Shown: in pieces, positions 11,533-21,905 of the stretch
Position numbering within the stretch: the stretch's first letter is position 1
Layout: each line of letters opens with the position of its first letter
Source of the DNA: Hydractinia symbiolongicarpus
Taxonomy: Eukaryota > Cnidaria > Hydrozoa > Anthoathecata > Hydractiniidae
Length of the DNA: 64,000 bases
Assembly (NCBI RefSeq): GCF_029227915.1
Contig: NC_079876.1
Span: 11,780,001-11,844,000, forward strand
Direction: 5' to 3'
The notes under the pieces: model-generated
The model's database searches: none
The model's input: the letters and a program-made list of their open reading frames with translations, nothing else
Told to the model about the DNA's origin: nothing
Translations under genes and position numbers: made by a program

Positions 11533-11538
11533 AATAAA
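11533..11538 (+). promoter_or_regulatory. Candidate polyadenylation signal
   Basis: AATAAA 37 nt downstream of the proposed TGA stop. AT-rich context makes chance occurrence possible. Confidence 0.4.
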
Positions 11539-11740
11539 TTTATTTGTAGTAAAACGTACTGAAACATTTTTCTGTTCGATTTTTATCAAGCCTTGTTTCG
11601 TTTATATTTCATTCAGGAAGCGACACATGTCAAAGGTCACGTGTTTTTTTAAACTGTCTCAAACTTGCCGCATGGTGCAATGTAGAGTGAATCTTATTTA
11701 TTACAAACGTGAACTGATATACTTTCTCAACCTCGTCCCC

Positions 11741-12075
11741 AAGTCTTGTTAGGCCTTTATATTTTGAAGGCCCTGGCTGGTCACGTGACGACAGAATACC
11801 CACGTATAGTGGGTATTTTGAAAATAATTATTTGTCTCGCTCTTCCAAAATATACACAAGCAGTCGAGAAAAAAATGAAAGAACTGACACAATTATTTAG
11901 AACTAGTCGTTGCCCGTGGAAAAATCCACGGCTTCGCCCGTCCTTTATATTTACCCGTCGCAACAAAGTGGATAAAAATATATCGCATTTGATATTCGTG
12001 TTTCCGTAACATCATTTTCTAACTCAGCGGGGGGTCCGAGCAGAGACAGACAGACGGAATACGGCTATTATAATA
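11741..12075. repeat. Interspersed repeat fragments with small hairpins
   Basis: Starts with a CCTCGTCCCCAAG foldback end. It contains a perfect 9-bp hairpin AATACCCAC/GTGGGTATT (11795-11803 with 11809-11817), then CGTTGCCCGTGG-AAAAAT-CCACGGCTTCGCCCG, and ends CAGACAGACGGAATACGGC TATTATAATAGAGAT. The last is a common tail type in dispersed invertebrate elements; a weaker relative is at 39050-39103. No intact coding sequence. Confidence 0.5.
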
Positions 12076-12640
12076 GAGATGGTTAAAATAATATTAATAA
12101 GAAAAAAATATATATATATTTTTATATAAATATTTTTATATAAATATTTTTATATTGTAAAAATTATTTTTATTTATTTATAATAACATTGTTTAATGTA
12201 TAAAAGAACTGTTAATAAATATTGTATAATATATTAAACATTCACACTTGCTTACCTGTTTTTAATTTCCAGTACTTCTCCCCTTTTCTTAAACTTCTTC
12301 CCATTTTAAAAAAGTTCATCTTATCCTGATTGTACTGAAGAATAGCAATTTAACATTTATTAAGTAAAATTCGAAATAATAAAGCAAATATAAAGACATA
12401 TTTTTTTGTGTTTACATGATACTTGTCAAAAGCCGCCATTATATGGAATTTTTTTTGTAGGATGAAACCCAGTTTGACGTCATCTCCTAGATGGTAAAAG
12501 AAAGCCCATGAATATGTTGCCGCAAAACTCATAAAACATTTTTGTGAATAATTATAAAATTAATGTCTAAGACAAATAGAAGTAGTGCCAAAAAGCATTC
12601 TTTCTTTTCAGCCTCCCAACAGGTAAGAATCAACGAGTTG
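12076..12640. other. AT-rich gene-free stretch
   Basis: Starts with a run of TATATA/TTTTTATATAAA units (about 12105-12160). From about 12315 it matches 42120-42490 in the downstream segmental copy. No gene recognised. Confidence 0.55.
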
Positions 12641-12644
12641 CGTG

Positions 12645-12750
12645 AACTATCCTCGTCCCCAGGATTTGTTGCCTGATAAGTCAAATCCGCTAGCGCTCAG
12701 GCTACATCTCAATAAGGCAAGAACCCCTGGGAACGTGGTTGTGCGTGGAC
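12645..12750. mobile_element. MITE with CTCGTCCCCAGG-type inverted ends
   Basis: CCTCGTCCCCAGGATTTGTT at the left is mirrored by ACCCCTGGGAACGTGG at the right, about 100 bp in total. The counterpart at about 42497-42590 (CGTCCCCTGGATATGTTGCC to CTCTGGGGACAAAG) shows it was present before the segmental duplication. Confidence 0.55.
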
Positions 12751-13259
12751 CCATGAACAGAGTAGATACTTTTTCAAAACGAGTATAATATAAGATGAAC
12801 ACTTTTCACCGGATGTTTTGATCAAGGCTGTCAAAAAGCCTTTGGTAAATTTTAATCATAGTAAATGGAGTCCTGCGCAAATTTCAGCATAGATCCTGCG
12901 CAAATTTCAATACGCACTCGTCTTTTACGTTGCACCTAGGGCTTCCCTTATTATAATACAGGAATTTACGGACTTCTATTTTGATCTGCGCGTTATTTTT
13001 GCTTGCCAGAACCTTTGATCGTTTGCGTGAATTCCATCCTCGATCACAGGACATGTCGTGATGATCAACGCTTTCTGAATCAAAAACGCTTGCTGAGTTA
13101 AACTGTGTAATCAACAAAAACTCTGTCCATGTGGGCATTGCTATACATTTTCTACTCTTTTGCGGACTTTTTCGTGAGGGAAGTAGCAAAATAAGTTATT
13201 GCTCATCTCCAGTACCTGTTACAATCTCATCTTCAAACAAAACAAAACAACCGTATGAT

Positions 13260-14075
13260 ATATATAAATCGCTTATCCATGTGGGTATGGTGACATGATC
13301 CATCGATTTGGGAGATCAGTTCTAGAACTAAGTATGATTTCAAACTTCGTGTAAATTTGATTGATCAGCATTTTAAGTACAAATTGCGCGACCTCACTCA
13401 AAATTGGTTAGCTTTAATAAAGCTCAGAGAGTATGCTGATGCTGGTCATGAGTAAAATTCTGCTGGGGATTATTTGTTGATGGAACTATCCGTCCAATAT
13501 GTCGAACCAAAAGATGTCAACAAGCTATATACAATGGCAATAAACAGATCTATTCTTTTAAATTTTAAAGCGTTGTTGGACTAAACGGTTAAATTGCGAG
13601 TTTGTATGGACCTACGGAAGGTAGGAGACACGATTGTGCTCTTTTGAATACTTCCGGATTACTTCAAAGTTTACAACATTCACATTCGCCTAATGAACAG
13701 TTATTGTGCATTTATGGTTATCTTGCATACCTCATTCGTCCACAAATAATATGGCCCTTTAAGGATGCGAATATACTACTAATCAAAGACCGTTAAATGA
13801 GGCCATGAGCAAAGTGAGAATATCTGTGGAATGTATATTTGGTGACATTGTGAATTACTCGCATTTTTAGAAAAAGTTGAAGATAGGCTTGAGTGCTGCT
13901 GGAAAAATGAATTCACTTTGTGCACTTCTTCATGATGAATTCAGAATTCTTAAAGTTCTCTGGAGTTTATCGGTTCATGTTAAGAAAATTTTGTACCATA
14001 TTCGTTTAAAATCTTTGCAACGTCAGTGCAAAAATAACTTTTATATTCCATGCAAAGAACACGAGTTCGTGTAAA
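13260..14075 (+). pseudogene. PIF/Harbinger (HARBI1-like, DDE_4) transposase relic
   Basis: Scattered over the forward frames are pieces of a HARBI1-like nuclease in the right order: a GDMIHRFGRSV-like stretch near 13290-13320, REYADAGHE near 13424-13452, a VDGTIRP-like region near 13480, then an open stretch 13602-13796 with YGPTEGRRHDCALL (catalytic-region GPxEGxRHD), LLCIYGYLAYLIRPQ, then RISVECIFGDIVN near 13820-13855 and KIGLSAAGKMNSLCALL at 13880-13930. Several frameshifts and stops separate them, so it is dead. It is convergent with a C2H2 relic on the other strand (14510-15065), and both probably come from one Harbinger-type element. Confidence 0.7.
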
Positions 14076-14509
14076 GTATTCACAAACTTTCTTTTTTCTT
14101 TAACTTTTGTGATCATTCGTCAATTGATTCTTGATCTTTCGACTTTTGCGCTTCGCTCTTTTTTTCTACAAAAAATAAGTAAAATACATTACAAAGTCAA
14201 TCTTTAACAGAGACAGTCTGTTTAGAATTTTGAGGTCGACAAAACAGGCCCTGTTTAAAATATCTCTGCCCTAGAACTGTAATTTCTAAAAGACAAGGAA
14301 GTAGCAAAAACATATCATAACTTATGTTTATTAACATCAAAAATAAATATGTATTTCTAAATAACTATTTAGTGACAAGTATACAAAAGTCGTCCACAGA
14401 ACATTGTTTTTTTATGCTTCAGGAGTATAGATTTATAGCATGTGTAACAATATTTGTATAGTATGAAGAATAGAATTTTTATGATGATATGTTATGGCTA
14501 ATTTTATGT

Positions 14510-15065
14510 TGGTGAAGTTGATGTACTCTTTCTTGTGAGATAGCTCTGTCAAAACCATACTCTTCATATGCTTGAAATTCTTTTAAAATAATTTCTGAGA
14601 AAACATTGTCCTAGTTACTACATTTTCCAATGTCTTTCTTAAAAGTTTAGTTATAAATTCTTCGTCAACTAGTTCTTCCTTTTGTTCATCTTCCTTTTTA
14701 GCCTCAAACTCATTATTATTGTGCTTCTTAATGAAGTTTTAATCCACCTTTACTTTTGCACACTTTGTCACATACTTCACAGGAAAAATTGCCAAGTTCG
14801 ATCCTAAATGATAATAATGTCGTCATATCTGTGACATACAAAAGGCTTTCCCTCCCTCCCCCCAGCAGCCTAGCTAGTTAGTCTTACTTTTTCTATCAAA
14901 ACAGCACAAACAAAAGAAAAAATTACTTACGTCTTCACATAGATCGTTTGCGAATTCATTTAAATATTCATCTTCGTTTAAAACTTCAATAATATATTCA
15001 AAGTGTCATCCTCAAAAATATCTAAGGATACCAAAATACTATCATTTCCTCCTGCATTAGACGTT
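14510..15065 (-). pseudogene. Decayed two-exon C2H2 zinc-finger gene, probable Harbinger partner
   Basis: On the complement, an acidic stretch ending NEDEYLNEFANDLCED meets a GTAAGT donor (about 14930). An acceptor ATTTAG near 14810 opens IELGNFSCEVCDKVCKSK followed by GGLKLH, a C2H2 finger whose second His is lost beyond a stop. After a frame change come an EAKKEDEQKEELVDEEF acidic helix and a GFDRAISQERVHQLHQH-like tail near 14520. The reading frame is broken at least twice. The tail-to-tail position with the transposase relic suggests it is the second gene of the same element. Confidence 0.45.
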
Positions 15066-15069
15066 AGGG

Positions 15070-16590
15070 AGAACTGCAAATTAGATTATTTCTCATAAAT
15101 AAGGTAGTAGCTAAATTAGGAGATTTTTAATAGCTTAACTTGGAGAGAATAGTCTAAGGAGATTGAAAATTTAATCGACGATATCTTCGCAATCTTTGTC
15201 GATCGCGCCATCATTTTTCCTGTACTACTTGCTGACTTAGTCATCTTTGCTTAGTTCGAATCTCATAGAATTTGCATGTCGGAAACGTGCGCACCAACCA
15301 AAATCGTTTTCAATCGACTAGAACAAGGTCCTGGGCAAGATTGTCCAAATAGCTTATTTTGTCTATGATAGCGTAATTAGGACATTATAGCCTAACCATC
15401 CGCCATCTTTTTTTAAATCAAAATAGTGTATTTAGGCTGTTTTTTACTAGAAATTAAAAAAAGGTTGCGAAGCATTACGCAATATGTTTTAGATATATAC
15501 TGATTAATTTTTGTCATTTTGCAACATTTTAACGCCGTGTTACTTGTAAATTGTGTTTAATTAAGGTTGCTACTGTGAAGGTTTGACCGTGAAAAGTCTA
15601 CCTTGTACCCCCATCGGAGAGCAACTCCTTCCGACCGCAAGAATATACATATTGTTCCAATGATCTCATTTTGGACAACTGTGTTCTTGTGAGATGCAGC
15701 TTTACCATGTTTGTATATATACGTCAATATTGGAAGGATTGGAAATACGTAAATTTCGAATAGCTGCAACCTGGGGGAAATAAGATCGAAGTTTTACCAT
15801 TATATAAATGCCATTTGTATATACCTTTTTTGTATGATGTACCAAATTCATTACTTAGAGTCTATGTTTTGTCGAGCATGTGTCCAATGTAACAGGTGTG
15901 TCCATGTAAGATATGTTATCTATTTAAGTGCTATTAACGATTTCTGTAGCTACCATTCTCCGGAGAGAACACGCGGATGAGCTGCAATTCTCTTTGAAGT
16001 TTCAGAACGTATCACCTCTCTTTTCAACTTAACGTTAACGGAGTTAACTGGGATAGGTAAAGAGGATTCTGGATGGTCAAATAAAATCTTAACATTTCCG
16101 TTGCTTTCCTTCCACTGCATCACTACTTCCAAGCAAGCTCTCGTCTGCTTCAAACTTCCCATGCTCCAAGTTTAATAGAGCAGCAGGAAAAACAATTCCA
16201 TTAATTATTTTACCCGATCATTTACAAAGGAAGCTTAGAGGTGATGGCCAAAACAATATTCTTCTTATTCTTAACTGGAAAGAGATCAGCAAGTAAATGA
16301 AAAATAATTAATTTTCCAAATACATAGGCAAAACTGCCTTTAACAAAGCGATAAAATATATGATTTGCGTTGTTTTCAGGCAATATTCAAAAACATATAC
16401 TTGCTTTAAAACAACAATATGTACTTTAGAGCCACCTCCACAACTACTTAGTCTTCACAGTGCAGTCTTCACTAAAAAGTTCCATTTTTAACGATCACGA
16501 TAAGAAGTAAAAAATTCTGGATAAGCGAGACACGAGTGCATTAATTAAAAATCTGCGAAAATCAAAGATTTTTGACCAGCCTCCACCAGG
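15070..16590. other. Gene-free stretch
   Basis: Two short complement-strand open frames (15557-15769 and 15950-16162) have no recognisable domain. No repeat family was identified with confidence. Confidence 0.4.
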
Positions 16591-16599
16591 GCCATGTTC

Positions 16600-16775
16600 G
16601 TTTCGCCGTCCGATATGCAAAAAGAGACAACATGTCCTGGGATCGAGGTTGGTCCCTAGCGCTTTTTGTTTCTCTTTGATATAATACGGCGAGGTTCTAA
16701 CACCTTACTGCAGCTGATATCTGGAAATACACCAACACTGAATGTCATAGACGTAAAAAACCCTAGGGACGAGGT
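16600..16775. mobile_element. Fragment of CTCGTCCCCAGG/CCCTAGGGACGAGG foldback family
   Basis: Contains GTCCTGGGATCGAGG, GGTCCCTAGCGC and AACCCTAGGGACGAGGTTG, all related to the foldback ends at 9240-9495 and 12645-12750. Boundaries unclear. Confidence 0.4.
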
Positions 16776-17640
16776 TGTAAAATAAACTCACCGCGGAACA
16801 ACAACAACTTTTTGGCAAAAATACAATACAACTATATATATGCGGAATATTTCTTCTCAGAAAGTACGAGAAGTTTAGATCGCGCGAAACTAAAGAAAAA
16901 CGATTACTGAGAAATTTCGTAAAACCTCGTTCCACAGAATTATAAAATTAAATATTGATAATAATCACAATATTGTCAGTGTTGGCCGACGTAGATCCAA
17001 CATTGATGAAGCTTTTAGCGCCAAAAATCCATGCAAAGTTATACTTTTATAAAGTTAAAACCCTTATTTTAAAAGAAATGCAATATATCGAGTTGTGCAA
17101 TCCGTAGTGTGCGAAAATGTCACGAATTAAGGGGATGCTCGTCGTAAGGTACACTCCTTCAACTGGAAAATAATACTCGGAACGCTAATAATAATAGAGA
17201 CTTTCGCGTTAACGATAGCAGCTTGTGGGTTTTTCTTCACGTAAAAATAACGGCATTAGTTATGAAAACCGATTTCTTAAAGCCACAGAATCTGCTGCGA
17301 TGAATTTCGAAGACTCACGGGAAACAATAAAGAAAAACAAACAATCTACAGGAACGAAAACAATTTATTAACTTTATCAAGATTTATAAGACAGCTTCAA
17401 ATTTTTGACAGAAAAACTATAACAACGCGGTGTGAGATTTCGCTTTCTTCTTTTTATCTCACGTATTGAAAGATAACATCTCTCGCTCTCATTGTACGCA
17501 ATCTAAAAAGAAACAGAAAACATTTTTATATAGTATATTATATTATATATATAGCAAAGTCTCTAAATACATTAAAATCCAGTGCCTTTGAGGACAATAT
17601 TTAGAGTTAAATTCTAAACTACAAATATATATCATTTTCT
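16776..17640. other. Gene-free stretch
   Basis: No gene or family recognised. AT-dinucleotide-rich tract at about 17520-17560. Confidence 0.4.
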
Positions 17641-17735
17641 GGGACAGAGTGCTCAAAAAGTATGTTTACTAGATACAATATGCTTGATATAATTAATAAA
17701 GTCACGCAACTCTGTGTACTTTGAGGGTTCTCCTC

Positions 17736-18075
17736 TCTTGGGGATTGGTAGTTCAGTCGGTAGGGCGTTCACTTCATATTCATATGGGCTCAATCCCACG
17801 TAACAGTTGTTGCTTATTGAACAGAAAGTTAAAAGGTTTCTGTAGCTCAAATGGAAGCTTTTTAACACTCTATAACCGTCTATGTTGTCCCTCCTGGAAA
17901 AAATTGACAGGGTAAATATATTGGAATTAATGACTAACCACATAAAATATAGATCACTACTTTTTGTGGCCAAGACAACAGAATTGAAAGCACTGTTTTT
18001 CATTTGGAAAGTACAAATTGTATTTAAAAAGTTGCCCAAGCTTGCCCTCATACTTATGGCTTTTTTGGCCAATTG
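17736..18075 (+). mobile_element. tRNA-derived SINE-like element
   Basis: An internal Pol III promoter pair is visible: A box in TGGTAGTTCAGTCGGTAGGG (17746-17765) and B box in GGGCTCAATCCCA (17786-17798), with tRNA-like spacing of about 30 nt. The flanking arms do not pair into an acceptor stem and no clean anticodon arm forms, so this is not a working tRNA. About 270 bp of unrelated body follows, open in several frames by chance. No A-rich or target-site ends could be fixed. Confidence 0.5.
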
Positions 18076-18079
18076 ACAC

Positions 18080-19080
18080 GCATACTAATCTACCATACTG
18101 AACACAAACGTTACGAAAAACAAGAACTTTGATTAAGGTCTATTATGTGGTTTCTTAAAGGGTCATTCAAGAGTAGTTTTTACGTATCATAACTTAACTA
18201 TACCACATTATTGTAAGCTCATGAAACACAATGCAAAAACATAGGGTTGTAAAGAAAATGATGAAACCCTGAATATTTTTTTATCTTTTTTAATTATTTT
18301 TATATATCTAAACTTAATCTCTCAAAAACAATAATTACATTAACGGTCGCCACCATTATCGAACAAAAGTTCACTTGGTCATTCGGGACTTCACACGTCG
18401 TACATAGCTCACTTCTTGAAAAAATTATTGCAAGGTTTGAGTGTTGAAGAATTTAACAACATGCGAGAGTAGGTAAACAAAGTAGAACGTCCAGGTAAAG
18501 GCACCGTTTGATAAAATATTTCAGATTTAGAACAGTCAACAGAAACGGGTGCTTAAAAATGAGATGCGATAATGCAAATAATCGTTTAAATCATCAGAAC
18601 GCTCTAATAAAAGTAAATAAATTTTTCTAAATCTAAATGTAGTCCAATTTGGGTGCAAAGATGTTGAAAATAAGCTAACTCTTTCAAAATAACACTAGTA
18701 AAAGTTAATTATTTTACCTTTACTGAAGTAAATTCTTTTCAATTTTTAACAGCTATCAGATGGCAGTGAACATTTTTTTAAGGAATTTTCAATTCTAATA
18801 CACAGTTAAAGAAAGGAAAACAATAATATTCTGTTTCGTATGAAAAAATGCATACCGTATTTCCGTCATAGGAACCTCATTTCATATAAGCTGCAGTTAA
18901 TTAAGATAGGAGAAACTCCAACAACATTAGATAACCCTTTGTGTAAACCATTTCTTGTTATAAGAAAAATCAACCAGTGTGTTTTTCTTTGTTATACAAG
19001 AATATGTAGCAACAACATATTATTTACTGACCCACATAATAAATCTAACGCATTTTTATAAAATCGTCAAACCAACTTTG
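18080..19080. other. Gene-free stretch
   Basis: AT-rich sequence with no recognised gene or repeat. A 73-codon forward frame at 18840-19061 has no recognisable domain. Confidence 0.4.
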
Positions 19081-19089
19081 CCTGTTACA

Positions 19090-19790
19090 CACGCTGTCAA
19101 GAAAAGTGATACGAAACCTCTCACTTGTTATTAATAATGTATATTTTCCATATTGACCCATACTTTTCATCATTGTCGATAGAAGAAATTTTATTCAAAT
19201 ATTGCCATTAATTTTATTACTATCTCGTGGTTGCTCGATTTATTCAAATCATATTTTTAGCACAAATTATTAATAATTTAAAAGTAAGTTCTGGTGTAGT
19301 TTAGACTAGTTAACTAAGCTTTTTTCGCAGATACCAAATTCATGTTCTCTTGAACGAAAGCTTAGAGGCAGATAAATGTGAGAGCAGACACCTAAAATTC
19401 AAATCTACCTCACAGCAAACCATGGATTACAAGGAAGCAATGAGCACAATGTCGGCGTTGTTAAGGTGTATATAAAGGGACAACATCCTTTTCAGCCATA
19501 TCTTGACCGAGAAACCGAATTTGGTAGCAAATTAGCAGCGAAATATCTTTTTGATTTTTACGAGAAACAAAAAACGTTTGGCGAATTTAAATTAACGTAT
19601 TTCAGCGCTCTCATGGGTATTAAAAACAAGACAATTATTTTCAATTCCTAAAAGTGATGAATTTTTTTTAAGAATAAACACTAAATATTGCATTCTAATT
19701 AGTTAAAAATTTACAGCACAAAATTTTGTGGCTGGGAAGTAAGAAATGTTACGGGGAAGCGAATTTTTCCAAGCAAAGGCAAAACAAACA
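19090..19790 (+). repeat. Dispersed repeat, second copy of 6350-7000
   Basis: Shares with the intron copy CAAATATTGCCATTAATTTT, ACTATCTCGT-GTTGCTCGA, TTATTAATAATTTAAAAGTA and ACGAAAG-TTAGA-GCA. An inverted partial relative lies near 39550-39640. The 61-codon frame at 19466-19651 falls inside and is not conserved between copies. Confidence 0.65.
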
Positions 19791-20090
19791 AGAAACCGCG
19801 GTCTGGTTAACATCATACTTATCAAAGAAACATTTCAGTGTACGCATTCCGGCCAAGAACAGAATAATGTGTCGCTAGGATACCGATCTGGATATTATTG
19901 GAGAAATTAATTAGCTGTATCCAGTTGCCTCGATTGTATGTCCATATAAATTCTGTATTAGGGGGATGGCAAGTGGGGTAGTAAATATTCATAAAAATAA
20001 CTAGAACATTGTGTGTCAAAGGAGAAAGAAAAATTAGTGAAGAATAAAGCCAAACTTTGATATTCTGAATAAGATATTTAATAAAGCCCC

Positions 20091-20194
20091 GTTTGTTTGT
20101 TTGTTTGTTTGTTTGTTTGTTTGTTTGTTTGTTTGTTTGTTTGTTTGTTTGTTTGTTTGTTTGTTTGTTTGTTTGTTTGTTTGTTTGTTTGTTT
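20091..20194 (+). repeat. (GTTT)n microsatellite
   Basis: About 26 uninterrupted GTTT units, then a degenerate CCTTGTTCGTTTCTTTC end. Confidence 0.97.
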
Positions 20195-21890
20195 CCTTGT
20201 TCGTTTCTTTCGCTGCAATGAAAAACTTCCCTACATAAACTTTCTGAATTCTAACTAACTATAAGGAACTCTACAACGTTTTTTTAAAGATAGCCTCCTT
20301 TCAAGTCATGTACAGATGGCACGGCAGCAACAACTTATTTCTTCATCTTAATTAACGACCATACTTCAATAAAAACAGGTAAAAATGAAGTCCTTAACTT
20401 TATATCAGGAAAGCACAACTGCATTAGCTTTCTCTTTACGCGAGAAAATTGTAGAGAATTTTTGTTCCAGTGAAATGATCAATAACAATAACTATAATCT
20501 TTTGTTTCGTGAACGAGTTCGTCGTCCAATTAGCTTCGTGAAATCCCTCGTAATGCCTGCCACGTGACTCTAGCAAGGCGCATAAAGAGGCTGTGGAAAA
20601 AAAAAAACCAACAGGCTTTATCGCCTGAAGGTTAGCGCCAAATGAAAAATAAATAATCTTTAAGGTATTTTACAATATGATATGGTAAGAGGAATTACGC
20701 ACAAATTGCAAAATTTACTCTGAAATGCAAACCGACGCTTTTAGATCTGCCCGCCCTAAACATGTTTTTATTATAGTAAATATATTTTAGCTAAAAACGT
20801 TGTTTTTAGTTAAAACATATTCACCATAATCATATATTTATATATTCATTGCCTGTGTAAAGGATTTTGTAGATTTTTTGTACAAATCTTATAAGAAAAT
20901 CACGGTAAAATATGTATTGTCCCTTTCTCGGAATTTATTTCTGTAGGCTGTATGAAGTTTTGTTAGTATATTCGGCATATTTCCTAAAAAAATGATTCAA
21001 ATTAGCCTACTCATTTCAACGCGTTCACCTTCAAGCATAATATTTGTTAGAAGTTCATCCATATCAAGAAAATTGGACTCGTGATGGAGATTTACATACA
21101 GGTGGCTTCCATATGTTATAATATAATCAAGATCGCGATTTCAAACTTTTATGCGATTGCATTAACTACAGTCATAAGCTAAAACGTTGATTTGCTTCTT
21201 CAGTAAAACCGTACTGTCCACTCCCATGTACAGCTACACCTTCTTACAGTACGTGTTGCTATAATCTTTTTTTGCCAACATTTAGTTTTAACCTTTGGGC
21301 TATAGCTGGTGCTAGCTCTTTAGCTAGCTAGCTAGCTAGCTAATATTTTGATCAGACAGTCAGGGAGAACGTTAAATACGACTATTGTGTTTGAGTACGC
21401 TAGGTAGTGGCTCAATTAGAACAGTTTTCATAGTTAAAGAGAAGGATCAAATGTCGTTATTTCGACGTGGGGTGGGGACGGGCTTCGATCGTGACGTTTA
21501 TCTAAATATCGATTTGGTTTAACATCACTGTGACTAACTCAGCTTATTTGAAAACGGAATAGCCTAATTTTTAATTTTTCCTGACTGTCAGTATCCATAT
21601 ACATGCATAGAAACCCTGTTCTGTTTTGCTTTTTCTTTTTCGAAATCTTTTGGACATATTCTGTTCAATTTTTTTGAGATTTTTGGAGAAAAAAACCTCG
21701 TGAAATCAGTTACTGGTTTCAAGATTTCTTTATGATTTTTTTTAAAGATGAAAGTCAGATTTATTAACATAAACCAACCTAGAATTTACAATATAAAACA
21801 CAAATGACTAAAGACATTATACGTGGAAAGATAACACCTTGAACATTGAAAGGGTGACATTACAATACGAAACGACATATAACTAATATT
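20195..21890. other. Gene-free stretch
   Basis: Contains an (AGCT)n-like run at about 21318-21342. No gene recognised. Confidence 0.45.
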
Positions 21891-21905
21891 GATTTAACAG
21901 TACAT

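Larger units (their letters stand above)
2..11538 (+). other. Multi-exon host gene model: coiled coil / SF1-like NTPase / FN3 / ankyrin
   Basis: Gene-level entry. Exons proposed: (left edge)-1023, 1571-1839, 2304-4860, 5274-5540, 5639-5670, 9909-10387, 11349-11404 and 11493-11496. Every junction has a GT donor and AG acceptor and the codon phases add up (2+1, 1+2, 2+1, 2+1, 1+2, 0+0, 2+1). The FN3 exon cannot be spliced straight to the ankyrin exon in frame; the 32-nt microexon repairs the phase. The last junction gives AGA then TGA, followed by AATAAA at 11533-11538, so the 3' end is plausible. The 5' end lies outside the window. The combination of an oligomerising coiled coil, a P-loop NTPase, FN3 and ankyrin repeats suggests a cytosolic sensor or scaffold; this is inference, and I know no named gene with exactly this layout. 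Confidence 0.72.

Noticed and set aside
11471-11752. 93-codon forward frame after the ankyrin gene
   Set aside because: In the incoming phase the proposed splice acceptor at 11492 leads at once to TGA; the remaining frame has no domain and runs into repeat sequence.
15557-16162. Two complement open frames of 70 codons
   Set aside because: No domain, no shared frame and no splice logic between them.
17739-17803. Functional tRNA gene
   Set aside because: A and B boxes exist, but acceptor and anticodon stems do not pair; better explained as a SINE head.
19466-19651. 61-codon frame beginning MYIKGQHPF
   Set aside because: Lies in a dispersed repeat; the related copy at 6700-6960 does not preserve the frame.
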